This document shows, in pieces, positions 46,796 to 54,981 of a stretch of 64,000 nucleotides of DNA. The DNA is taken from NCBI GenBank assembly GCA_913060665.1, contig CAJXUY010000001.1, positions 124,001-188,000 on the forward strand, written 5' to 3'. Made by a program: the position numbers and the translations under genes. The stretch is from an uncultured Oleiphilaceae bacterium. GTDB lineage: Bacteria; Pseudomonadota; Gammaproteobacteria; Pseudomonadales; Oleiphilaceae. The notes below the pieces were generated by a model, which did not search any database, was not told the DNA's origin, and saw nothing but the letters and a program-made list of their open reading frames with translations. How positions within the stretch are numbered: the first letter of the stretch is position 1; each line of letters begins with the position of its first letter.

Positions 46796-48586
46796 CTATT
46801 CAGTTTTGTTGCTAGTCGCTTTCTTTTGAGTTAATCGTTTAATTCTGGATATCTGGTAATCCCCATCATCCATCTCGTGTAATTGAAATTTGATTCGGTC
46901 ACCGTTGTTGATTTCAGGGATCTGATCAGGTTCCGCCAATGTGAAAGACATGCTCATCATTGGCCATTGCCACTCATCAATAGGGTCATGCACTACGGTT
47001 ATCATGGCCATTTCGGTCATGAGCTGTTTAATCGTGCCAGTCGCTACAACGGTTTTTGATTTACTGTCCGCTAAATTGCTATCGCTGTTCGCAGCTTGTG
47101 CCCCTTCTACCCTGGTGATTACGTAATCCCAGTCATCCTGCTTTTGAAGATCGAACTTGATACGTTGCCCACTTGATAAACCTTCCAGACTTATGCCGTC
47201 GGCGACTGGAAAGTCCATTTTCATGGTCGGCCACCCCCATGCTTTAATCGGATCATGAGTAAGTGATAGCATGGCCATATCAGCCATCACCTTATTGATT
47301 GTTCCTGTCGCAGTTACAACCTTCGAACCCGAGTTGGCACCGTCACCATCAGTAGATTCACGCTCTTCCATTCGAGCAATTTCTGCATCTATATTGGATT
47401 CCGAGTCAATCAGGAATTGTGCAGACGTTACAACGTTATCCCCCTCATTCAGCCCTTTAATAATCTGAACCCGCTTTCCAGCCTCAACCCCTGCTTCTAC
47501 CAACACAGACTTAAACTTCCCGTCTCCTTGAGCCAAAACCACGCGGTTGTAACGACCACCTCGAATCAATGCTTCTTTAGGAATGCTTAGCGTGTCATCA
47601 CCTACTGGTGCCATTAAACTCAAATTAGCGAACATGTTTGGCTTAAGTACATGATCAGGGTTCTCGATCCGGATACGAACTTGTAACGTACGCGTTTTGT
47701 TATCAAGGACAGGGTAAAGGTAATCAACCGTGCCACTCCACGTCTTGCCAGGTATGGCCTCGTTAGTCATTTCGACTGTCTGCCCTGGTTTTATCCAACT
47801 CGCTTGGCGTTCAAAGACTTCAGCAATCACCCATACTGTATCCAAAGTGCCTACCGACATGACTTCAGTAGAAGGCTTAATGAACATGCCTTCACGGACA
47901 TTCAATTGCTTAACAAAGCCACTTCGTTCCGCTGATACCCGAATACGCTGATCAACCTTACGACGTTTTTCCAATCGATCTATTTGTGGGGATGTTAAAC
48001 CGAGTGACAAAAGCCTTGAACGAGATGCTTTTGCTAACATTTTGTTGTTACTTCTTTGAGCTGCTAAAAATTCCTCCTGGGCATTAACCAGAGAGGGAGA
48101 ATACAACTCGTAGAGAGTGTCGCCTTTCTTAACGAGATCCCCAGCACTAGTGACATTCAAAACTTCTATCCAGCCATCAACCCGGCTATGGACGTGAGTT
48201 AGTTGGTCTTCGTCAAAACCTACATAACCAACGGTATTGATGGGTAGGTCGAACGGCCCTCGTTGTACGGTGGCAGTTCTTACACCCAAATTATTCTCAA
48301 CTACCGGCGAGATCTTTACACTCCCCTCTTCACCACCCTGAGCATCGTCTTCATAGACTGGAACCAAATCCATGCCCATTGGTGATGTTCCTGGTTTATC
48401 TCGACGATAGTTCTTATCCATTGGCGCAACCCAGTACAGCGGTTTTTTCTCACCGCCCTCCACCGGTTCGGCAGAGTTACTTCCTGATAGAGATGACAGA
48501 AAATCAGCATCCAGAACAAATGTTTGTACCGCGATGCCACCAACAAAAGCAGTGATCAATAGAATGACTACCCCTACGTATTTCAT
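46796..48586 (-). CDS. cusB: CusB membrane-fusion protein with two C-terminal CusF-like domains
   Basis: A periplasmic adaptor of 596 residues linking CusA and CusC. An N-terminal membrane helix is followed by a heavy-metal-binding segment (YWVAPMDKNYRRDKPGTSPMGMDLVPVY), then the lipoyl/beta-barrel body with MFIKPSTEVMSVGTLD. After about residue 420 come two tandem CusF-type domains, each with a TGTI.. start, an HDPI loop and WGWP or WQWP Trp motifs. Usual CusB ends near residue 410, so this is a fusion with built-in metallochaperones. Confidence 0.93.
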   Translation of the reverse strand: MKYVGVVILLITAFVGGIAVQTFVLDADFLSSLSGSNSAEPVEGGEKKPLYWVAPMDKNYRRDKPGTSPMGMDLVPVYEDDAQGGEEGSVKISPVVENNLGVRTATVQRGPFDLPINTVGYVGFDEDQLTHVHSRVDGWIEVLNVTSAGDLVKKGDTLYELYSPSLVNAQEEFLAAQRSNNKMLAKASRSRLLSLGLTSPQIDRLEKRRKVDQRIRVSAERSGFVKQLNVREGMFIKPSTEVMSVGTLDTVWVIAEVFERQASWIKPGQTVEMTNEAIPGKTWSGTVDYLYPVLDNKTRTLQVRIRIENPDHVLKPNMFANLSLMAPVGDDTLSIPKEALIRGGRYNRVVLAQGDGKFKSVLVEAGVEAGKRVQIIKGLNEGDNVVTSAQFLIDSESNIDAEIARMEERESTDGDGANSGSKVVTATGTINKVMADMAMLSLTHDPIKAWGWPTMKMDFPVADGISLEGLSSGQRIKFDLQKQDDWDYVITRVEGAQAANSDSNLADSKSKTVVATGTIKQLMTEMAMITVVHDPIDEWQWPMMSMSFTLAEPDQIPEINNGDRIKFQLHEMDDGDYQISRIKRLTQKKATSNKTE

Positions 48587-50025
48587 TATCGGGATTCTCC
48601 TTGTAGAGACATTAAATCGGATTGGATTAAATATGACTTAGATTGGTGAATTTGTGATAAATCATCCATTGATTCAGGAAAATAAAATCGAAGATCAGAG
48701 ACCAGCTTCTGACGGGTTGTCTGTAGCCGAGCATAATCTAGTCGATCACTCTGTTCACTAATAAAAGCGCGCATAACTTCAGCGAAATCAGCAGCATCTG
48801 CTTGATATGCATTTAACGATGCTTCTGCATGAAGCCTGGCCTTGGTAAGAATCTCAGTATCGAACAGCTCAAGCTGATCTTCAGATTGCTGCAAGCGGAG
48901 CAAAAGAGTTTGAACCTCACCGACCATCTGACGAAGCTTGTCTTGATGAGCACTCTTTTGGGCTTCTTTTTGGTGCACTGCTCCTTGAACTGATTTATCT
49001 TGTCGAGTACGGGTAAACAAAGGCAAAGACACATTAACCATCGCGCTGACAAAATCGGAGCGGTCTGAACCGTCATTATTTTCGCCATCTCGGTAGCCAT
49101 AATTAAGTTCTACACCCCATGTGGGCTTATAACGTTGTTCTGAAATCCGTATTTCGTGATCGGCGACATTAACTTGCTTTTCAAGGTCGATAAGGATGGG
49201 ATGCGCTTGCAAATATCTGGCTATTTCCTGTTGTGTTTGCTGTGAGCTAAACTTACTCTGTTCAGGCTTAACATTTGCAAATTCAAGAATATTTACTGAA
49301 CCAAGCATTGGTGCACGTAAAATCGGCAAAGTTTGGGACCATGGCTCATCAAGAGCAACTCCGCCTACCCAACGTGAAAGCATTGCGCGCTGAGTCTCGC
49401 TCTGACGATTGGCTTTAATCACCCTTTCACGCAAACGGCTCAATTCCAATTCAGCACGCAACACATCTTGCTGTTTTACGTTTCCTACGCTGTATAGAGA
49501 CCGGGTCACTTCTAATAATTGCTGAAATAAAGCCTGATCTTGTTTAAGAATCTGAGAAGCCTGCTCCCAATAGAAAATTTCAAGCCAAACATTTCTTACT
49601 TGCCTAGATATGTTCAAGTAACGTGATTGTGCTTTGTCTTCTAGCGAAGAGGCTTGGGTTTTGAGTTTATTTTCTCTAAGAGATAAGGTATCTCCCTGGG
49701 GAAACATCTGTTTTATGCCAACCTTAAGCTGACTCATCGGCTCTTGGTCAAATTGAAATGTATCCGTAGGAATGTTTTGAGCGCCCACAATTAAAATGGG
49801 ATCCGGTAATTGCCCCGCAGCCACAGCATTATAATTTGCTGCTTTTGACTTATCTTGAAACTGCGCAATTCCAGAATCGCTTGAAACTGCCATCATTTGC
49901 GCTTGCTCAATGGTTAATGCCGCCGATGAGAGCGCAGAATGTACAGCGAACGTAATCGTCGCAACGGCTTTTCCAAGCGACACAGAAAAATGCGAAGAGT
50001 GTAATTTGCCTTTCATGATATTCAT
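48586..50025 (-). CDS. cusC: TolC-family outer-membrane efflux protein
   Basis: An outer-membrane channel protein of 479 residues with the two OEP repeats typical of TolC-like proteins: coiled helices around 120-260 and 300-440. A signal-like N-terminus (about residues 15-37, ending LSSAALT) is present; I see no clear lipobox. It lies upstream of cusB and overlaps its start by one base, so it is the exit duct of the Cus system. Confidence 0.9.
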   Translation of the reverse strand: MNIMKGKLHSSHFSVSLGKAVATITFAVHSALSSAALTIEQAQMMAVSSDSGIAQFQDKSKAANYNAVAAGQLPDPILIVGAQNIPTDTFQFDQEPMSQLKVGIKQMFPQGDTLSLRENKLKTQASSLEDKAQSRYLNISRQVRNVWLEIFYWEQASQILKQDQALFQQLLEVTRSLYSVGNVKQQDVLRAELELSRLRERVIKANRQSETQRAMLSRWVGGVALDEPWSQTLPILRAPMLGSVNILEFANVKPEQSKFSSQQTQQEIARYLQAHPILIDLEKQVNVADHEIRISEQRYKPTWGVELNYGYRDGENNDGSDRSDFVSAMVNVSLPLFTRTRQDKSVQGAVHQKEAQKSAHQDKLRQMVGEVQTLLLRLQQSEDQLELFDTEILTKARLHAEASLNAYQADAADFAEVMRAFISEQSDRLDYARLQTTRQKLVSDLRFYFPESMDDLSQIHQSKSYLIQSDLMSLQGESR

Positions 50026-50317
50026 CTCAATTAAACAGTATTTACGCCATCGTAAGATGACGTTTAAAACAGTCTATTTGAGGCTGAATCGGAATTAAAA
50101 ACTCTAGGGCTGAGTGGTAACTGATGCAGAAAAACGATGATTACTTGGGTTCGTTAACAGCGAACGGTAACGGCACACTAGTTGGTGCTGACACCTATCA
50201 CTTATTACGAAAGACGTACCCTGCAAACAATGCTAGTGTATTGCTCAGTATATGATCCAAAGATCACTCCATTCAGGCTTAACGTTTTACACGATACAAG
50301 CCCCGAGGGTCGAGCGA

Positions 50318-50779
50318 CTAATCTAGAAAGGTGCAGTTAACCAAGTGGTTGCGAGGATAATTAAAACGCGGAGGAGGTTCTTTTAAATAACTGAACCATT
50401 TAGATTTGGAACTTGGTATGTTTAGCACCAAGAAAAGGACAAAAGCTAACAGCAGTGGTACAACGAAGCTGTATGAAAAATTGGTGAGATAATTGTCTTG
50501 CTTTTCACAACAGTTATCTTGAGTTATGTCAGTCGCACTATGATCCATCGCATGATGCTGTGCGAGTTTAGAATGCTCGCTATGGGAATCAATACCAGCT
50601 GTTGTTCCACCTGACATTCCCTGCATCACGGATTCATTAGCAATACCTAATGGAGCAACAGGCAATATAACGATATTCAAAAGCGCAGCACAGAAAAGCA
50701 TACTTTGGAAAAGAACCCAAAATACGATTAGAGGGACACCGAAGCGCCGACCTAATTTCTGTGACTTTATGATAGACAT
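50318..50779 (-). CDS. Small His/Cys-rich membrane protein upstream of cusC
   Basis: From ATG 50779 a 153-residue protein (TTG 50791 is possible). It has two TM segments (about 14-38 and 102-124 of this start). Between them is a His-rich stretch (HSEHSKLAQHHAMDHS) and CCEKQ. The protein resembles small unnamed proteins seen at the front of Cus operons. The promoter at 50827-50857 lies upstream of it, so it is probably induced with cusCBA. Direct metal binding is inferred. Confidence 0.7.
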   Translation of the reverse strand: MSIIKSQKLGRRFGVPLIVFWVLFQSMLFCAALLNIVILPVAPLGIANESVMQGMSGGTTAGIDSHSEHSKLAQHHAMDHSATDITQDNCCEKQDNYLTNFSYSFVVPLLLAFVLFLVLNIPSSKSKWFSYLKEPPPRFNYPRNHLVNCTFLD

Positions 50780-50826
50780 ATTTGAAAACAACTATCTAAG
50801 AGTATTTGAAATATTAGTTTAGGATG

Positions 50827-50857
50827 AGTATAAACTTGTGTCCAGCACCAAGGTCAA
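50827..50857 (-). promoter_or_regulatory. MerR/CueR-like promoter at the head of the cus block
   Basis: Minus strand TTGACC (50857-50852), 19-bp spacer (TTGGTGCTGGACACAAGTT), TATACT (50832-50827). The -35 side half ACCTTG and the inverted CAAGT near -10 form a partial dyad. It is the first promoter of this class at the head of the cus genes. Confidence 0.8.
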
Positions 50858-50902
50858 GCTTTTTTAGCCATTAATTATGTATCTATTTAACTTATGATTT
50901 TT

Positions 50903-51913
50903 TTAACTATTGGTCATTTCAGTGATTCGATCAAACAATGAATGCGCAACATTTTCGGAAAATAGTCGTCCCTCATCAATATACTCCCAGACCGTAGCAT
51001 CAGCTTTCCATCCACCCTGTTTTTTAATTGATTCAAAATTCACATCTTCACGAGCTGAGCTCGTGGCTAGCCCTCTACGAAAACTGTGACTACTTAAGTC
51101 CGGCACAAAGTCCAAGCCACAAGCTTTACCTATCGTTTTTAAGAAGTCATTGATGGAACCTGGGCTCATTGGTTTTGGTTGTATATGCCCCCAGCGATTT
51201 ACGGGTCTAAACACAGGGCCGTCTGTAATGTCTGATTCAACAAGCCATTCCTTTAGTGAGGTGACAGGACAGACGGTTTTGTTTCCATAAGGAATTGCCC
51301 TTCGTATTCCTTTTCCTTCTTGATCTGTTTTGGATTTTGGCAGCTCAATTATAAGCCCTTCAGGCTCCCAACTGAGTTGCAGCACCTCAACCATCACTAA
51401 TTCACTACGACGAAAGCCGCCAAAGAAAGCAATGAGTAGAAGCGCCTTGTCGCGTGTTCTTTTTATTGATGGTGGCTGTTTGTTTAAGTGGGTAAGCATG
51501 GTCACCATGTCTTGTAAGCGTAGTGCCTGCGCCTTTCTTTTTGGTTTGCCGTGAGTTCTGCTAATACCCTTTAGCGTTTTTCTGACTGCCGGACTTTGAG
51601 CTGGGTCGTTAAACCCTTGAAACCGGTGCCATTGACTGAGCGCAGTCAATCTAACTTCCAAAGTGCGTGTATTTAAACTTTCAGCATGATCAACCAAATA
51701 ACGCATTAATGTTTCGTTGTCTGTAGGGAGCCGCCCACCCCATCGCTCAAAGTGGCGAATGGCTGAGCGATAGGTTCGACGGGTATTATCAGACGTTGCT
51801 GCTTGCAAGTACTGCTGATGCTTGGTTTGAAACGTTGGCAGCAATGAAGATTTATCAGACGTTAAAGCTTTTTGACGTCCCTTTTCGGCTAAGTGGTTTT
51901 GTACCTGTTTCAT
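50903..51913 (-). CDS. Tyrosine recombinase/integrase
   Basis: A 336-residue site-specific recombinase. The N-terminal SAM-like DNA-binding domain covers about 30-115 (DNTRRTYRSAIRHFERWGG), and the catalytic domain has the first Arg in GGFRRSELVM, then HSFRRGLATSS, GGWKADATV and the nucleophile Tyr in WEYIDEGR. It may mobilise the adjacent defence genes. It is divergent from kfrA, with a long palindrome between them. I could not find att repeats. Confidence 0.92.
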   Translation of the reverse strand: MKQVQNHLAEKGRQKALTSDKSSLLPTFQTKHQQYLQAATSDNTRRTYRSAIRHFERWGGRLPTDNETLMRYLVDHAESLNTRTLEVRLTALSQWHRFQGFNDPAQSPAVRKTLKGISRTHGKPKRKAQALRLQDMVTMLTHLNKQPPSIKRTRDKALLLIAFFGGFRRSELVMVEVLQLSWEPEGLIIELPKSKTDQEGKGIRRAIPYGNKTVCPVTSLKEWLVESDITDGPVFRPVNRWGHIQPKPMSPGSINDFLKTIGKACGLDFVPDLSSHSFRRGLATSSAREDVNFESIKKQGGWKADATVWEYIDEGRLFSENVAHSLFDRITEMTNS

Positions 51914-51975
51914 AGGGCCTAGTCGCTCGTTTTCTGCCTTTGTAATGTTGTTACAGCTAATAGCTTCAAGAATAC

Positions 51976-52019
51976 CAATACTAACCCACGATAAATAGCT
52001 TTATCGTGGGTTAGTATTG
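51976..52019. repeat. Perfect 20-bp-arm inverted repeat between integrase and kfrA
   Basis: CAATACTAACCCACGATAAA (51976-51995) and its exact reverse complement (52000-52019) are separated by four bases (TAGC). The dyad lies between two divergent promoters, so it is more likely an operator or a recombination core than a terminator. A second palindrome (52066-52077) stands closer to kfrA. Confidence 0.9.
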
Positions 52020-52065
52020 AGTCATCATTATCATACTTAATGCATAATTATTATGTTACATTACA

Positions 52066-52077
52066 TATTACGTAATA
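52066..52077. promoter_or_regulatory. Palindrome TATTACGTAATA, candidate KfrA operator
   Basis: A 12-bp perfect palindrome sits 28 bp upstream of the kfrA start, within an AT-rich stretch that also contains repeated TTACATTAC and TACATTAC words. KfrA-type proteins of plasmids bind their own promoter. The assignment is positional. Confidence 0.5.
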
Positions 52078-52104
52078 CATTACTTTAAATCACTGGAGCT
52101 CAAA

Positions 52105-53154
52105 ATGGCACGTGGTGGCGTAACCTATACTGATATCGCAAACGCAGCAGAAACGATCAAAAACGCGGGCAAAAACCCAACGGTCGATCGTGTTTTAAGT
52201 CATTTGGGAACCGGCAGTAAAAGCACCATAGGGCCTCACCTGAAAAACTGGAAACTACAGCACACAGAAGTAAGAGAATCCAACGACCTCCCCCTTGATA
52301 TTCTTAATGTAGTTCGCGAATTACACCAACGATTACAGCTACAGGCCGATGATAAAGTACAACAGACCGAACAACGGATAGCTGACCTAAGCGCTGAACG
52401 AGACGAGGAAGTAAAAGCACTAGAAAACCAAATAGCGTCTCTGAAGCAAGCGCTCAATGACACAACAGAACAACGGGACGCCCTCGCAGCGGAAAACAAA
52501 AAACTACGCAAAGCACTGAATGAAGCTGACTTAAATGCAGTAAAGTTGGAATCTAAGGTCAAATCAGGCGCCCAGCTAATTTCACAATTAACCACCTCAA
52601 AAAATGAAGGCATACATCAGATTAAATTGTTGCATGAGCAGCAAGAACACTATCAATTAAAAATGGCACAAGAACGTACACGGGAACGCGCTGAAAGCCA
52701 GGCAATCAAAACCCAGTTGAATACACAAATTACTGAACAGTCACGCCAACTCGTTGCTGCTGATGAACGCTATAAAGAGAACCGTAACGAATACAAAGAG
52801 ATTTTAAGTGCAAAGACAGAGACTGACAAAGCTCTACAGACACTTCAGTGCGATTACGCTAAAAAAGAAACAACAAATAAGTCGATATCTGCACAATTAG
52901 AGCAGTGTAAAAATGACCTCTTACAGCTTCAAAATGAGAGTCGCAAGCTTAGTCAATTGAACCTTACTCAATCCAACCAACTAGCAGCATTAAGCAGCGA
53001 ACTGTCGCTATTGAAAGAAGCACTGGATAAGGCGAAGCTGGATGCTGAAAAGGCACATGACAGGTTCATGTTACAGACAGATGAGTATCAAATTGTGTGT
53101 CAGGAAAAATCTGTCTTACAAGCACAGCTTAAGTTGTTGCAAGATACGTTGTGA
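52105..53154 (+). CDS. kfrA: KfrA-like DNA-binding coiled-coil protein
   Basis: A 349-residue protein. The N-terminal KfrA_N domain (about 1-50: GVTYTDIANAAETIKNAGKNPTVDRVLSHLGTGSKST) is a DNA-binding HTH. Residues about 65-345 form a long, uninterrupted alpha-helical coiled coil rich in E, K, Q and L. Plasmid KfrA autoregulates and aids partition. A GGAG ribosome site precedes the ATG. It is divergent from the integrase; the pair may define the mobile unit that carries the defence genes. Confidence 0.9.
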   Translation: MARGGVTYTDIANAAETIKNAGKNPTVDRVLSHLGTGSKSTIGPHLKNWKLQHTEVRESNDLPLDILNVVRELHQRLQLQADDKVQQTEQRIADLSAERDEEVKALENQIASLKQALNDTTEQRDALAAENKKLRKALNEADLNAVKLESKVKSGAQLISQLTTSKNEGIHQIKLLHEQQEHYQLKMAQERTRERAESQAIKTQLNTQITEQSRQLVAADERYKENRNEYKEILSAKTETDKALQTLQCDYAKKETTNKSISAQLEQCKNDLLQLQNESRKLSQLNLTQSNQLAALSSELSLLKEALDKAKLDAEKAHDRFMLQTDEYQIVCQEKSVLQAQLKLLQDTL

Positions 53155-53316
53155 ATTAAACTTTACAATTTAAGGCCTATGTAGCATAAAAGTAATGGCA
53201 AAATATCAGGCGCCTCAAGCGTACCGAATGCAAGGTTTGCCCCCCCTTTTTCAAAATTTTAAATTTTTGCCTGTAAACATGCTTGTAATAGCGCGTTGAA
53301 TTAAGTTGCTTTATAC

Positions 53317-54981
53317 CTATTCATCAAGAAATTGATGTACATAACCCAAATATTCATTTTGGGAGTGTCGTTGAACATTCCACCGTCCAGTGAAACCATC
53401 AGGCCTTGCCCGTTGATTAACATGAGTTAGCAATAGTTTGTTTTTAGCACGAGAAACTCCAACGAAAAAGGCGCACCTATTTTCGTCCTGATCTCCAAAG
53501 AAAATTTCTTGCTCAATAGCCATCATGATAACGGCATCAAATTCCAAACCTTTACTCTTATGAATTGTCAGGATACGGACAGCCTGATCATCTGAAAATT
53601 TAGCTAACGCTTTAACCAAGTCTGGTTCTGACCCTAGCATCCCAGTGATTTTTGTATTTGTTTCAACTATAACCTCTCTTAGCCTAGCTTGTGATTCATA
53701 GTCTGAAGAAAGAGCAGTCAACGTTTGAAGACCAATTTTATTTAGAAACCGTCTAACAAAATCCCATCGGTTTGGATAACTTGAATCAAGTTGATCTCTC
53801 AGAGCCTCTTTGCGCTCTGATTTAATAAACCTTTGCCAATCTTGACGATGTATAAGTTGCTCTTCTTCATCTTCAGTAAAAGGAATTAACAAATTCATTA
53901 ACCTTGTCCAAGCAGCTGGTTCTCTATCTCCGTAAAGGCTCAATAGGTAGTCAACGACCAATCTTGCTGCCGGTTCCACGGAAAGGTCTTGTAATTGTTG
54001 TTCATTTCGATATGGGATCGTGAGTTTTTCTAGCTCTGTCATAACTGTGGCAGCATAAAGATCTAGTTGTTTCGAGACCAGAATGGCGATTTCAGACAAA
54101 GGGGTATCTTCCTCTTTTATCCAAATATTTATTTGATTTGCTAGAAATTCTGCTTCTTGCTGGCAGTTATTGAAAGAGCAACTATAAATGTCTCCTTCAT
54201 TACCAACCATTAGCTCTTCTGGCATAAAAGAGCCAGGGTCGAGCCTCAGAATAATCTGGTTCTGCAAACGTAAGAGCTTCGGTTTAGAGCGGAAATTACG
54301 ATACATATTCAAAGGAATTGCTTGAAACTCTTCTGCAAAGGTAGCAAAAACACCATCAAGAGCACCTGCCCATCCCATTATTTTTTGCTTGGTATCCCCT
54401 ACAGCAGTGAGGCGGATGTTAGTATTTTGGAAGGCTACTTTAATGAGCTCATATTGCTTATTTGTGCAATCTTGAAATTCATCTAAAAAGACATCGCTAT
54501 ATGTTTGCCGTATAGCATTGCACGCAATAGGAGAATTAATAAGAACTTGAATTGCTAGCGGAACTAAGTCACTAAAGTCAATTTGTTTACCTGAAACTTT
54601 TGGACTTCCTATTGTGTAGTCAGGGGCAAGCGAATTCTCTCCTGTCAGAACGGGGCGAAAGCGATCAATTATTCGCTTAGCAAAAGCATGGAATGTATAA
54701 CTATCAAAACGTGACGCTAATTCAGTGCCACAACGACGTTGAACGCGCTCTTTCAGGTTACGGCTAGCATCTACTTTGAAGGAGATTGCTAGTATTCGTT
54801 TAGGGTAACGGCAACTTCCAGTACGAAGTAAGAAATCAGCTCGCTGAGCTAGCATCTCGGTTTTACCAGCCCCAGGTCCAGCAGTCAAAGCCAAACTGCT
54901 CTCTATTTCAGTGGCAGCTCTTTCTGCATTTGGCTCCAGAGTTAAACCATCTGCGGGGTACCAATCTTCAACATTTATCAC
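53317..54981 (-). CDS. gajB: UvrD/Rep-like helicase, Gabija GajB-type
   Basis: A superfamily 1 helicase of 554 residues. Walker A is GPGAGKTEM, Walker B is DEFQDCTN, the Gln motif and RILTIHKSKGLEFD are present, and motif VI is FVGVSRAKNKL. The GTG start overlaps the stop of the upstream OLD nuclease by 4 bp, the arrangement of Gabija systems. In Gabija, GajB activates or assists GajA cleavage of phage DNA. This protein is longer than B. cereus GajB (about 494). Confidence 0.85.
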   Translation of the reverse strand: MINVEDWYPADGLTLEPNAERAATEIESSLALTAGPGAGKTEMLAQRADFLLRTGSCRYPKRILAISFKVDASRNLKERVQRRCGTELASRFDSYTFHAFAKRIIDRFRPVLTGENSLAPDYTIGSPKVSGKQIDFSDLVPLAIQVLINSPIACNAIRQTYSDVFLDEFQDCTNKQYELIKVAFQNTNIRLTAVGDTKQKIMGWAGALDGVFATFAEEFQAIPLNMYRNFRSKPKLLRLQNQIILRLDPGSFMPEELMVGNEGDIYSCSFNNCQQEAEFLANQINIWIKEEDTPLSEIAILVSKQLDLYAATVMTELEKLTIPYRNEQQLQDLSVEPAARLVVDYLLSLYGDREPAAWTRLMNLLIPFTEDEEEQLIHRQDWQRFIKSERKEALRDQLDSSYPNRWDFVRRFLNKIGLQTLTALSSDYESQARLREVIVETNTKITGMLGSEPDLVKALAKFSDDQAVRILTIHKSKGLEFDAVIMMAIEQEIFFGDQDENRCAFFVGVSRAKNKLLLTHVNQRARPDGFTGRWNVQRHSQNEYLGYVHQFLDE

